A stretch of DNA of 64,000 nucleotides, taken from positions 2,294,001 to 2,358,000 of the forward strand of contig OY744463.1 in NCBI GenBank assembly GCA_963556145.1, read 5' to 3'. Of this stretch, positions 32,533 to 43,992 are shown in pieces. Position 1 is the stretch's first letter, and each line of letters begins with the position of its first letter. A program made the position numbers and the translations under genes. The DNA comes from Hygrocybe punicea. Lineage: Eukaryota > Basidiomycota > Agaricomycetes > Agaricales > Hygrophoraceae. The notes under the pieces are model-generated. The model did no database searches and was not told the origin of the DNA. It worked only from the letters and a program-made list of their open reading frames with translations.

Positions 32533-34869
32533 ATGTCCTTTCGCAGTGGTCTGATTCGAGTGGGACGAACTACGCACTCCTGGATTCTGCGTCCCACGTC
32601 GGCTCACAATGGAGGTCGAAAAATATTTGTTTCTACCATAGATCCCAGGAGACATCTGGGATCTCATGAAGTTTCGGCCTTTAGGAGGCTTGAAGCCCTC
32701 GCTTACAAGCTTCATTCTTCCGCGGGGACGAACCAACTCGCCGAACTACACAAGTGCTATGCCGTTCTTGTTGAGGACATCAAAAAAGTCAGGAGTCTTG
32801 ACTCTGTCGGGCCTAATCCTTCTTCCATTTTGAATAGACAACAATTAATTGATGTTCTTGACGCGCTGGCGGCATCTGGTAGGCCGTTCGACCTCGCACT
32901 TGTCGAGAAAATTCTATCCGACATGTCAGTCGTCTTTGGCATTCAGCCGACAACAGAGGATCACACTGCCATTATCCGCGCTCTTCTTAGACATGGCAAC
33001 ATTCAGACAACCCAGCGCTGGCTTCTATCAATGCCCCAAAAACCTGGCCATATCAACCCGTCTCAGGAGCATTGGAACCTCTTCTTGGAGTACTGCTGTG
33101 AGCAGGGAGAATTGGGATCACTCCGAGGTGCGATCAAAGTAATGCGCAGGTCCGGTTGCAAGCCTACGAATGCAAGCTTCAAAATTCTCATCAAAGCTTT
33201 GTTCGAATCATCACCTCAAGTTCCTCAGGTTAATGATTTTGCTTCTATCATGGATGACATGAAGCGAGAGGGAATACCATATGACCATTCCGTCGTTGCA
33301 GCGCTTCACAATGGTTATACAAACCACGGCCATCACCGGCGTGCCATTCAGGTAGAGCGATTGTACGAATCACTATTCGCGGAGGTGCAGAGAGAGGAGC
33401 GGAAAGAGGTGTCCAAGTGGAACAAGAGATTGGGAGAAGAATCTCAGAAAAGAGGAGCAAGGGCTGCCGTCAAATTATGCAAGATTTTTCAACAAGAAGG
33501 CTTTCTTGCCTCCCATCTTACTTTAACCTCTATCTTACGGAGTTCCGCCAGTTCAAATGATCTTCGTTACGCGGAGGAGGAACTCGGAATCCAAGCAAGC
33601 ATTGCCCATTGGTCAATCCTGATCTGTAATGCCGTTCGTACTGGTGATGTCAATGGCGCCCTCTCCATCTACGCCCAATCACAGAAGTCCGGTTTACGTC
33701 CAGACGCAGCTATGGTACACCCCATTATTGGCGCCCTCTGCCAAACTGTGTTTAAGCCGCCAGACGAGGCTGCTATCGACCGGGCGCTCGTATTGTATCA
33801 AGATTTGGTTCGTGCATCCACTCTGCCCTGTTCAGATATACCAACCTCAGCAAAGAAGACCTCGCCCACTTTTTTAACCCACTCTCCCGGACCCGATTCC
33901 AACATCTATAATGCACTCCTTCGCGCACTGTCATCTTCGGCGAACGTGACAAAGTATTATCCATTGGCAATGTCCTTGTTGGACGATATGCAGTCTCGTA
34001 ACGTGTCTTTGGATAACAGTATGACCACAACCTCCCTGACAATTCTTCTCATGAAGAATTCTTCTAGCCCATCGGAGGCATTCGACGTGTATCGACGTTT
34101 CTGCAAAAGAGATGGCTTTGCGATTGATGCAAAAGGTTATGCCGTTCTATTGAACGCATTTTGCAAGTTGTCGTGGGGGGACCAAGGACCCCTTCCATCT
34201 CTTCATTATTACTTCGAAATGGTGAAAGATATGCGAAGTGCCGGCCACGGCATGACTGCGGAAGTATACACCATTTTATTGCGACAGCTTGCGTCTTTGG
34301 CGACACATCTGACCTGGGACAAGTCCTTGCCAGAAAATTTTGGACACGATCTGGTTGCCGCAGTCCGCCGAGCCCATAATCATCTCACAGTTGATGCATC
34401 TATTTCACCCGATACTGGGGTATGGAATCAATTGATGGACACATACCAGCGCGCAGGATGTTTCGGAGAGGCTTGCCGGGTTTGGGAGATGATGTATCTC
34501 TCTGGGTCATTCAACAACACCAGCGTGAGCATAATTCTCGATGCTTGTGGCTACGCTGGTGCCTGGCCGGTCGTCGCCCAGATCTGTCTGAAACTCCTCA
34601 AGAATGGATTCTCCTTCAATCAGCGGAATTGGAACGCGTGGCTTGAATGCCTTTGTCGTCTGGGAAAATTGAATGAGGCGGTGAAAGTGGTTTGCTTAGA
34701 GATGGGGAAACATCAAGACAATGTGACCCCCAACGAGGAGAGTATCCGAATCCTGTTAAAATTCGCAACCAAAACAAACCAACAACATGAAGTCCAGTCT
34801 CGCATTAAACGATATCTACCAGATGTATGGCAAACTCTGCCTGCAGAACTCCGGGATCACTCTAGTTAA
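32533..34869 (+). CDS. Pentatricopeptide-repeat-type mitochondrial protein
   Basis: PPR proteins bind organellar RNA and control its maturation or translation. This is a single 778-codon frame without introns, unusual in this window. The N-terminus MSFRSGLIRVGRTTHSWILR is Arg/Ser-rich with few acids, fitting a mitochondrial presequence. Degenerate 35-residue helical hairpins follow, for example FKILIKALFESSPQ, WSILICNAVRTGDVNGALSI (with YAQSQKSGLRPDA), IYNALLRALSSS, YAVLLNAFCKLSWG, VYTILLRQLASLA and WNAWLECLCRLGKLNEAVKV. The repeats cover most of the length. The stop is at 34867-34869. The specific RNA target cannot be deduced; a role in mitochondrial translation is inferred from family behaviour. 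Confidence 0.82.
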   Translation: MSFRSGLIRVGRTTHSWILRPTSAHNGGRKIFVSTIDPRRHLGSHEVSAFRRLEALAYKLHSSAGTNQLAELHKCYAVLVEDIKKVRSLDSVGPNPSSILNRQQLIDVLDALAASGRPFDLALVEKILSDMSVVFGIQPTTEDHTAIIRALLRHGNIQTTQRWLLSMPQKPGHINPSQEHWNLFLEYCCEQGELGSLRGAIKVMRRSGCKPTNASFKILIKALFESSPQVPQVNDFASIMDDMKREGIPYDHSVVAALHNGYTNHGHHRRAIQVERLYESLFAEVQREERKEVSKWNKRLGEESQKRGARAAVKLCKIFQQEGFLASHLTLTSILRSSASSNDLRYAEEELGIQASIAHWSILICNAVRTGDVNGALSIYAQSQKSGLRPDAAMVHPIIGALCQTVFKPPDEAAIDRALVLYQDLVRASTLPCSDIPTSAKKTSPTFLTHSPGPDSNIYNALLRALSSSANVTKYYPLAMSLLDDMQSRNVSLDNSMTTTSLTILLMKNSSSPSEAFDVYRRFCKRDGFAIDAKGYAVLLNAFCKLSWGDQGPLPSLHYYFEMVKDMRSAGHGMTAEVYTILLRQLASLATHLTWDKSLPENFGHDLVAAVRRAHNHLTVDASISPDTGVWNQLMDTYQRAGCFGEACRVWEMMYLSGSFNNTSVSIILDACGYAGAWPVVAQICLKLLKNGFSFNQRNWNAWLECLCRLGKLNEAVKVVCLEMGKHQDNVTPNEESIRILLKFATKTNQQHEVQSRIKRYLPDVWQTLPAELRDHSS

Positions 34870-34969
34870 AATATGTGGTATACAACGTATGATATGCATG
34901 GTTGAGCAAAGCATAATAACGAGCAGTCTAGTGGAATAGAGGGCTCAATGCTGTCTAGTTCTGTGCAAT

Positions 34970-37900
34970 CTATTGTGAAGAGTCAACAGTCTCCTCGACA
35001 GAAGGGCAATCGCACTGAAACACGTGAGGATTCTTGCTGATAAAATTAGGTGGGAGGCACTTACAATGAGGTTCAGATCGCCATATGCTTCATGAAAATA
35101 TAAGAACAGGCGGGTCAAGGGTGTCAACCTGTATAGCTTACCGTCATCTATCCGAGAAACGGTCGGCCAGAGTTTCCTCTCGAGAAGCCATGGCATAGGG
35201 TATGCTGCTGTCTGGCGAGTATAGGGACTAGCACAGAAGTTATTATTTACTACACGCTGTGTCTGATCGGAATGCGCACCGATTCCACTCGTTTTCAGAC
35301 AGGACAATTACTGAAAGAGGGTGAGGAGCGTTTTTGAGAAGATTGTTATCTTTTGGTTGCTTCCCATTGATGATATCTTCTGCCTCACGCCGGATCTGTA
35401 TCATAGCGTCACAAAACCTGGAGCGGGTAAAAAAAGGTTTGCGAATTGGAAGGAAGGGGAACGCGTGGCACACCTGTCAATCTCTTCCAGAGTTTCTGAT
35501 TCGGTGGGTTCAATTAACATGCAAGTTGGAATAGGCCAAGAACATGTGGGTGGGTGGAAGCCGTAATCCTGTGGAAAAGGTTAACGCGCCAACGCATTTA
35601 CAATAGCACAAAATGTATTACCTGCAAACGTTTCGCAAAATCGGTTACCTTCAGCCCCGCAGCCTTGTCAAATTCTGCCAGGTCGATCAATAATTCATGG
35701 GCCACTCTCCCGTTGTCATTCTTATATCGTAGGTTGTAGTACCCGGAGAGACGAAATGCCATGTAGTTCGCGTTCAGCAATGCGACCTTGGACGAGTCAG
35801 TCAACCCTTGACCACCCAGCATTCTGATATAGGCCCATGAAATGAGCAGAATCGATGCGCTGCCGTACGGTGCGGCCGATACCGAATCAATGGCCTGTTT
35901 GCCACCACCACCGCAGGATATAACTGGGTGGCTAGGAAGGAACGGAGTGAGGTGCTCAGCGACGCAAATTGGTCTGCTTCAAGATTAAGAACTGGCTTGG
36001 TAAACCGAAGGACTACTCACCCAACTCCTGGACCGCCTCCGCCGTGTGGTCTGAGTACATTAGTGAGATGCTTCAATTAACCATCCCAAGGAATACACAC
36101 ATAGCAAACGTCTTGTGCAGGTTCAAGTGGCATACATCACCTCCACATGTAGCAGGATTTGTTAGACCAATCTGAGCGTTGAGGTTGGCCCCTATCACCT
36201 ATATTAAAACGAAGTGATTTCACGAACAAAAGGGGCACACCGTCCAGATAAACCTGTCCACCGTTGTCGTGGATGATTTGACACGCCTTCCAGAAAAAAG
36301 ACATCAGCCATTTGATTACATTTAGCAATCTGGACTTACATCTTGTACTCCATCCTCAAATACTCCAAAAGTGGAAGGATACGTGATCTATTCCTAACAT
36401 CAGATAGAAAAAAAAATGGCAGTTAAGAAATACGTACCATGAAAGCAGCGAGGTTATCCTTATGTTTCTCCGCCTTTGATTTAAGATCATCAACATCGAG
36501 ATTGCCATCTGCGTGAGTCTTCACAGCGACGACTTTGAATCCTGCCATCACAGCGGACTTGGTTAAAGTAATGAATCACTTAATTCTTTCCTACAAAAGC
36601 GACAAAGACGACTCACTGCGGGATTTGTTCCATGAGCACTTAGAGGAATCAGGCACACATCACGATGAGCTTCGCCACGCGATTCGTGATACGCCCGAAT
36701 AACACAAAGCCCCGCATACTCTCCAGCAGCACCAGAGTTAGGCTGCAGAGAACACGAGTGGAAGCCCGTGATCTTGCACAAATCACTTTCTAGTTCCTGA
36801 CGAGCAATGAATAAATCGTCGGTTCAAATTTCAATAGACACCATACCTTAATTATTTCGAGATATCCCTTGACTTGGTCAACAGGTGTGAAAGGATGGAC
36901 GGCGCTGAACTCCGGCCACGTAACGGGAATCATGCTGCTGGTACTGTTAAGCTTCATCGTGCAGCTACCAAGGGGTATCATGGAATGCACTAGACTCATA
37001 TCCTTGGATGCTAAATGGTGTATGTAGCGAAGCATCTCGGTCTCCGAGTGGTGTTTGTTAAATACAGGATGAGAAAGGAAATGAGAGGTACGGTGAAGAC
37101 CCGCTGGTATTGAAAGTGTGTCGGCAACCTTGAGGTCAGAAAGAGAAACAGGTGGTTTTGAGGCCGCCGAAGAAAAGACATTGACAAGAGCTGAAAGGTT
37201 TTTGGGTCCGACGCTTTCATCCAGTGTAACACCAACACGCCTATTGTCAATTCGTCGCAGATTGATACCGGCGGCCAATGCAACCTTGTGAACATCATCG
37301 GATGACTTGCCAGTCCTAGACACGTCAACCGTGAGGGTGTCAAAAAATTCCTTATTGGTTGCTTGATAGCCCAAACTTTCAATGGTGTCCCTGAGAATTT
37401 GCGTGAGGCCATGAACTTTGGCTGCAATGTTTCGCAGGCCGATTGGTCCATGATATACGGCGTACATTGCTGCCATGTTGGCAAGGAGCGCTTGACTAGT
37501 GCAAATATTACTGGTTGCTTTCTCACGGCGAATGTGTTGTTCTCGTGCTAAATTGATAAATCAATTATGAAGAATTGTTGAAATGAAAGAATCGTACTTT
37601 GGAGGGCTAATCTATATGCTGGTTGGCCAGTGGTGTCTTTGCTTAGACCAATCAATCGACCCGGCATTTTTCTCTTAAGCCTGTCGGCTACAGCGAAGAA
37701 AGCACCGTGAGGACCTCCGTACCCAGCGGGGACACCAAATCGTGCGGAGTTCCCGAGGGCGATATCAGCACCCCATTCGCCGGGAGGCTTGAGCATAGTC
37801 AGGGCGAGCAGATCTGTTGCACATACGACTAACGCCCCAGCATTGTGCATTGATTTAGCGAGACCAGCGAAGTCCTTAATGCTTCCGTTCACGTCCGGAT

Positions 37901-38769
37901 ACTGTACAAGAACACCACATAGGTCCGATTGCAGCGACTGGTCACTTAGAGCCGAGGAAACATCGCCAATGACAAGGTGAATACCAAAGCCCTTCGCACG
38001 CGTGCGCAGAACGGCTATAGTTTGAGGAAGAACACCGTCGTCGACAAAGAATGATCGCTTCCTCTGTCCTGCCGATGTGAAGGCAATGGTCATACTTTCC
38101 GCCGCTGCCGTTGCCTCGTCCAGAAGTGAAGCATTGGCAATATCCATAGCAGTCAAGGACATAATCATTGTCTGGTAGTTTACAAGGGATTCAAGACGCC
38201 CTGTCGATACCGGATACGTTAACTTGAATGAGAGGGAATGGCGGATGCACTACCTTGAGCTATTTCAGGCTGATATGGCGTGTAAGGCGTGTACCATGCC
38301 GGGTTCTCCATGACCTGGAATAAACATCAGAAGCGGCGCGTTCGCAAAGAAGAGAATGACTGACATTTCGCAAGATGACAGGAGGGACTATTGCGTTGTG
38401 ATAACCCATGCCAATGTAGCTCTTGAAAATTTTGTTGCGACCACCTAAAGCCTTCGCTCTTACATATAACTCTGCCTCACTGAGCGCAGGGATGGACTCA
38501 TTGTTCACAGTAGTCGTCGAGACGCGAATTTTGGAAGGCACGGTGGCTCCAACGAACTCGTCCATGGAGCCGTAACCGAGTTGTTGGAGCATGAACGATG
38601 CTTCGCGATCATCAGGCCCAATGTGCCGTTCAGGAAAAGCATCCAAGGGAGCAAAAAGTGAAGTGGGAGGTTTTATGGACGCAAAACCTCGTTTTCCGTA
38701 CTTGATGTGACCAGAAAATGCAAGGCTAGACATCCGCCTGAGCCCCGAAGTAAGGCTCGATGCTGGCAT
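34970..38769 (-). CDS. GCV2: Glycine dehydrogenase (decarboxylating), P-protein
   Basis: The P-protein is the PLP-dependent first enzyme of the mitochondrial glycine cleavage system. The start at 38769 ([20 protein letters not shown]) gives a targeting sequence followed by [20 protein letters not shown] and [18 protein letters not shown]. Later exons carry [47 protein letters not shown] and [17 protein letters not shown]. The second half shows [35 protein letters not shown] and the PLP-lysine region [18 protein letters not shown], with the lysine codon at 36112-36114. The C-terminus is [33 protein letters not shown] and, after an intron, [14 protein letters not shown] with the stop at 34970. 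More than ten introns are present. Glycine dehydrogenase is a frequent matA-linked gene. Confidence 0.92.
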
Positions 38770-39231
38770 CGTGAAGGATTAAAGGAAAAAAGTGGAAGCC
38801 CGTTTTCCTGAACGCAATCTCGCCAAAGCCATTCACCGAGTCAATTGAAAGTTTTCCAGTGCGGCATGATATGGGACCCCATGGCCAAATTCCAGACGTC
38901 GACATGATTTTCGAGCAGGTTTGAAAAAAACCACTGACCCATTTGTTCTCGAACTTATCACCCTGCAGGCAGCGGTTTTCCTTTGAGTGCTTCAGCGCTT
39001 CAGTCTTGCAAGATTTGTGAATGCAATTCTGACATTGACAGCGGCCCGGGCGCCACACAAAAGTCAAATTTACTTCACATAATTACAATAATATACAATT
39101 TCTTTTCTTGCCCAACTTACAAATTCAGGGCATCAGTGACAATCCATCGGTGCATGCGTAGCGAGCAAAGCCCAGCACATCTTCTCTTCGTTTTCTGTTT
39201 TCCACACAGTTAGGAAAACAAGCCACGCAGA
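38770..39231. other. Intergenic region upstream of glycine dehydrogenase
   Basis: About 460 bases between two minus-strand genes, holding the glycine dehydrogenase promoter and the 3' end of the ARMH3-like gene. No other feature recognised. Confidence 0.45.
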
Positions 39232-41729
39232 TTAAAATTCAACCCACACTGGTGCCTCTAGTTCCTGCGAATCTTTCACACCAAAAACGCCTTCAGCGTC
39301 GACTTCTCGAGCGATCACTTGGATGCCGTCTTTTGCTGACACAGCTTCTGCCTTCCCGATTTTCGCTTGGTAGAATTCCGTGATAGACAATATGTGCGAT
39401 AATAGTTCCCTTGGTTCTGAAACCCACGAGAGGCGTCTGGCAGATGACGCTCCCGGAGCTGACAGCGTTTGTAGTAGTGACACCTGCTTTTTCAGAACAG
39501 AAGAAGAACGAACGAGTTCATACTATGGAATATTAGTGATCTGTCACAATGTGATCGGAAATAAACTCACAATAAACTCATGAACGGACTGAGGGGTTGG
39601 GAGAAAGGTTTCTGATTTACAAAGGGCGAGATCTAGCAAAGCAATCGTCTGAATTCGTTAGCTCAGTAACCTTACAAGAGGCCCGAGCGTTCAGCCCACT
39701 AACCTCCCTCGAAAGCTGTTCAACACCGCCGGTGGTGATAAGGCTGTCAAGCTTGCTTGACAAGAAATTGAGTAACCCGAGAACAGCACTCCAAAATTCC
39801 GACCAGTGGTATTCTGTATCGAACTGTCCATCAACTGACATTGGTACCGAACAGTGATGACATACCTAAACGGATTCGTTCTTTCTGGATGAACCAGATC
39901 AAGCGGTAACATATGAAGATACAAGTCCTACATAATCTAGCATGAATGAGGGGTGGGATTATCTCAGTCACTCACGTATACGAGGAAACCTCTAGTCGTT
40001 TATGTAAATTATGACGCAGCCACAGCACACAGCAATCCAGCACAGCACAAATTGGCGGCCGCGGAGGAGGTGATATCGGGAGCAAAGGCAATCGCTTCCA
40101 AAGTACGGCAGTCAGTGAATATTGTTGATGAGCGCATGGTTTGTCCCTACTTGACGGCACAGCCTGATATTCGCTTGTGTTGGCTCACAGATGACTGTCA
40201 GAACGTCTTCATTTTCGACCAGTTCCAGTAATAATTTCAAAGACAAATTCGCATATGCGGCGGAGCGAGGAGATGAAGCAGATGAGGCATGCGTCAGTAT
40301 ATAAGACGATAAGGTCAGAATAGTAAAAAAGAGAGGAGGTAGGTGATTGTTCTTGCTCTGGTCGTCCTGCTGTGCTGACATAGACTCCAGTAAAATCGAA
40401 GGAAAGTTCCCATTCGCGCGAACGAATTCAAACATGGGAAGCAAGACAACGCTGGCCTCATTAGGCCTACTCCAAGTGTCGATCAGTCAGCACCATGTTG
40501 GAGAGATTGATTAGACAACGTACTGGTTCTTGATTAATTGTCGGGAAGATTCAACAGGCTTTGGCGTTAGTGCGCGATCCGGACGCAAGGAAGCTATTAC
40601 AGATCCTAGGGTAGTAGTCAACGTTGAAATCGAATCATCCAATATGTCTTGATAGCATCTGTCGCACTAGTCAATACCTCTGACTTCCTATCTATTGGAA
40701 ATGACAGACTTTACAGAGGCATTAATGGCAAAGTTAGCGGCCCAGCATATTGTACGCATCAGGTCATCATCATTTATTTCCTTGAGTTGCTGAAGGTAAG
40801 GATTGAGCTTGGCAGCGTCCGATTTATGAAAGTCTGCCAGGATGGCTAGCAGTAACACGGCTTCAAATGTATATTGTTTCGTGTCAGGAGACTTGATAAA
40901 CTGCACACAATCAAACCAGTCAAATGTACGGTCCCACTCAAAACAGGACAACTTACGCCCGCAATAGATGGAAATAAGTCACGCCGGAGAAAATAAGCTC
41001 CCGGACTCAACTGTCCTATACCACACATAAAAATGATAGCTAGTTTTAACATTTGATGGCGAAGACCAGCTAACAGAATATTTGTGTTTATATTGCAAAA
41101 GGAGTGTGTCATCATACCTGGCGCATTCACATCCCCCACTGTGTCGTCGATCATTGCAGCGAATTCCTACCCTATCAAGTAATGTTGTTTGAAATGGTGT
41201 CAACAGAAAAGTGCTCACCATGAATACTTGATCGCTCTGGTTGACCCCTCCTGCAAAGATTTCCATTACTTCCCAGCCAGTGAGGTTTTTGTCCAGCATG
41301 CATCGAATGATAATAGAGAGAGTATCCAATGAATGAAACTTCCTGACATCGTCGTGTGGATCGTTGCGAGCGTGCGTCAAACAAGCCAAGAAAAGATCAT
41401 TGAAGAACAACTACTGGATTTTAACTCGATGATGATCAAGACAAGGAGAGACGTAACCTCAAACCTTGAGATCTTCCAAACAAATTTCCTTTGAGAGTGC
41501 GCCCAGTTTACTGACAAGAAAGTCGCGATCGACGTCGCAGAGGAGTAGATTGGACCAAAATACTTCAGCGTTCTCGTGTGGACTAATCTGATACGGTGAG
41601 AGGCCCTGCAGTGGGACATGTGAGAGAACAAAGAATGAACCACAGAAAGTCACTTTATACCTGCAACAGCTTATTGTAGGTGCTGGTCAACTTGGAGCTG
41701 AATTGCAAAGAGTTGCGGCCCGTATTCAT
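39232..41729 (-). CDS. ARMH3-like armadillo-type helical protein (DUF1741)
   Basis: Human ARMH3 (C10orf76) is a Golgi-associated helical-repeat protein that activates PI4KB. Spliced minus-strand exons match the family: QISPHENAEVFWSNLLLCDV with DRDFLVSKLGALSKEICLED, LFFNDLFLACLTHARNDPHD, SLDTLSIIIRCMLDKNLTGW, PMFEFVRANGNFPSILLESM, SYILTHASSASSPRSAAYAN and HWSEFWSAVLGLLNFLSSKL. The C-terminus ends QELEAPVWVEF with the stop at 39232. The start at 41729 (MNTGRNSLQFSSKLTSTYNK) is the first ATG that reads into the conserved frame after the RSC9 stop, 82 bases upstream; a longer N-terminus is not excluded. About ten short introns are present. The yeast-type model fungi lack a well-known counterpart, so function here is by family only. 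Confidence 0.78.
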
Positions 41730-41811
41730 ATCAGTCCCCAACAACTCCAACAATTCGAAGTCATTAGTAAATAATTCACGATGTCACATGACTCAAGAAG
41801 TCTGTTTCAAT

Positions 41812-43857
41812 TCAGCTCATACCGGATATACCTGCATCGACCATCTCCATTATCCAGCCCATCAGAGTTTCGTCCCGTAGCCGTGCGCCTTCCATGAGGT
41901 ACCGCACCCCCACAAATGCTTTTCGTCCCCTCCTTTCACCCTCCCTCTCACTGTCCATAATCCCGTTATCGCTGTCTTCTTCGATTTCTTGGTCATCAGT
42001 GTCCTCGACCACTCCCGGGAAGCCAAAGTGGTCGGCATCCACACGAGGCGCTGCATCAGAAGATGCAAAGGAAGCCCGGAAAAGGATACGGATGCAAAGC
42101 AATGCGGTCAAGGAGGTCGATGGTGGGTCGACAACTGGTCTTCGGTATGTTATCGTCGTACTGCGGGGGAGGGGCGGTGATCGTTTGGTCGGATCGTCCT
42201 TTGGGTATTGAAACATCTCTGAAGGGAGAGTAATCGTATCACTTTGAGATGGATGCTTTGGGCGTGGTTGTGCGGTTGAAATATGCGTAAGAATATGAGC
42301 TCGAAGCGCAGATTTTGAGATCGGAGGCGTTTGGCACGATGACCACAGGCATGGGACTTGACTTTCTGAAGATACGAGATGCTCCAGAACATGTTCGTAT
42401 AGCTGCCCTGGGGACTCAAATGCCACTTGAGGACACTGTGAGCGATCCCAGTGGCATTTCAACCTTTCGGTTGCGATGTTTTCCCTGCGACGATCAACAC
42501 CCCGAACCACGAATCTCTGGGGCGGCCCCGGAAGGACCATAGCTTGAGCCTGGGGGAAGACAACATTGACATTCTTTATCACGTCAGAGGCAACAAGAAG
42601 CGGTTGACGTTCTTGAAATGGAGTGAACACGTCTTTGTAAAGATTCCAGAAATCAACTTGCGTTAGCTCGCCATCGGGTTTTGACACAAACATTGTTTTC
42701 ATCCTGACATAGCATATCAACTCGCGCTCGCTCAGAGAGGAAAGATTGTTAATACCAGTCGTAGCATCGCTGGGGTTCAGGTTGTTCCAGGAGTGTGTCG
42801 AGTTCGTCTTTCGCGAGTTCGTGGTCGCGCGTGCTAACCGTTAATGCAGGAGTAGTGTGGACCGTTCCTCCGACATCGATTGTCACAGTTTCTTCGACCT
42901 GCTCGGAAATAAGTAGGCTGGTGAGCAACCTGAGAGTGCTGGGCATCTCGGATTGAAGCAGAAAGGCTTTCGCCATAGCGGGATAGGAAAGGTGAACGTA
43001 GAGATAGTTCAAACAAGCATCAAGCAAAGCCTTGTCCATGAAGAGTGGAAGATATCTGATGGATGCTGCAAAAGCGGGCGAACCAGGCAACAGATGAACG
43101 GCGTTGGTAGGATTGGAAAATATCAGAGTGAGCGCCACCAAAGATGAAATGATTAGTGATCGATTCAACGATTGAGAGACGATATTATGAAGTGGTTGCA
43201 GTGGGCTGGACTGAGCGGAAGGATCGAACGGTAAAATGATTGAGGAAGCCACAGCTTGTATGAGTTCACAAGCGTAGAGAAGAAACTCAGCATTCTCATC
43301 CATGTCATATTCCAGGTTGTAGAGAACCATCAAAATCAGGGGCCGCGTGCGGGAATGACTTGCAAGCTCCAATGCATTGGGTTCGTTTAAGGCAGCATTT
43401 CGAAGGATAAACATTGATTCCAAAGCGTGCCGCCGTCGTCGCTCCTGAGATGGAGCCGGAGAAAATATATGGTTCATTTCTGAACATTGATTGCACCCCT
43501 CCTTCGCGTACCATTCCGGCCATTCGAACAGGGCATCTGTCAGACCTGGGATAGCTTTCAGCAGAAATTGTTCGTTGTCGCATAGTCGACACAGGCGGTC
43601 CAACGCCCACCCAATTTCGGTATCTATGCCAGAGCGAAGGGACAATAACATTCGGTTGTTGGGGGTGGCTTCCGTATACCATCCTGCAAGGGTTTACTTA
43701 TCACGTACTTTCCTGGTCTGGAAAGGAGCATCAGGAACGCACGTTCATAATCGTCGGTAACGTTTGGTCGGATGCTTGCTTGAGGAGGAACGTATGCGAC
43801 GGGTTTATAATACGACGGCGCAGTTGCGCGATTGGTGGTGGAAAATGTAGTCGACAT
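41812..43857 (-). CDS. RSC9: RSC9-like chromatin remodelling complex subunit
   Basis: Rsc9 is a subunit of the RSC-type SWI/SNF remodeller; its animal relative is ARID2/BAF200. The start at 43857 gives MSTTFSTTNRATAPSYYKPV and DDYERAFLMLLSRPGK. After an intron comes NRMLLSLRSGIDTEIGWALD with LCDNEQFLLKAIPGLTDALF, a long armadillo-like helical region, and after another intron ICYVRMKTMFVSKPDGELTQ, VDFWNLYKDVFTPFQ and VFPQAQAMVLPGPPQRFVVR. Two C2H2-like fingers follow: CHWDRSQCP...LYEHVLEHL and CLWSSC...LRAHILTH. The tail is acidic (QEIEEDSDNG). The stop is at 41812-41814. An in-frame ATG lies 15 bases upstream of the chosen start. Confidence 0.85.
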
Positions 43858-43992
43858 GTTCGAAAGCAGCATCGTTGGTCAAACTAGTCATGCTCATATA
43901 GCAAAACAGCAAAACAAACGGTAAATTGTCCTTACTTATCAATAAATGTGTCAAGGTCCCACCTATTATGACTTCCGTCCTTGTGTCAAGTT

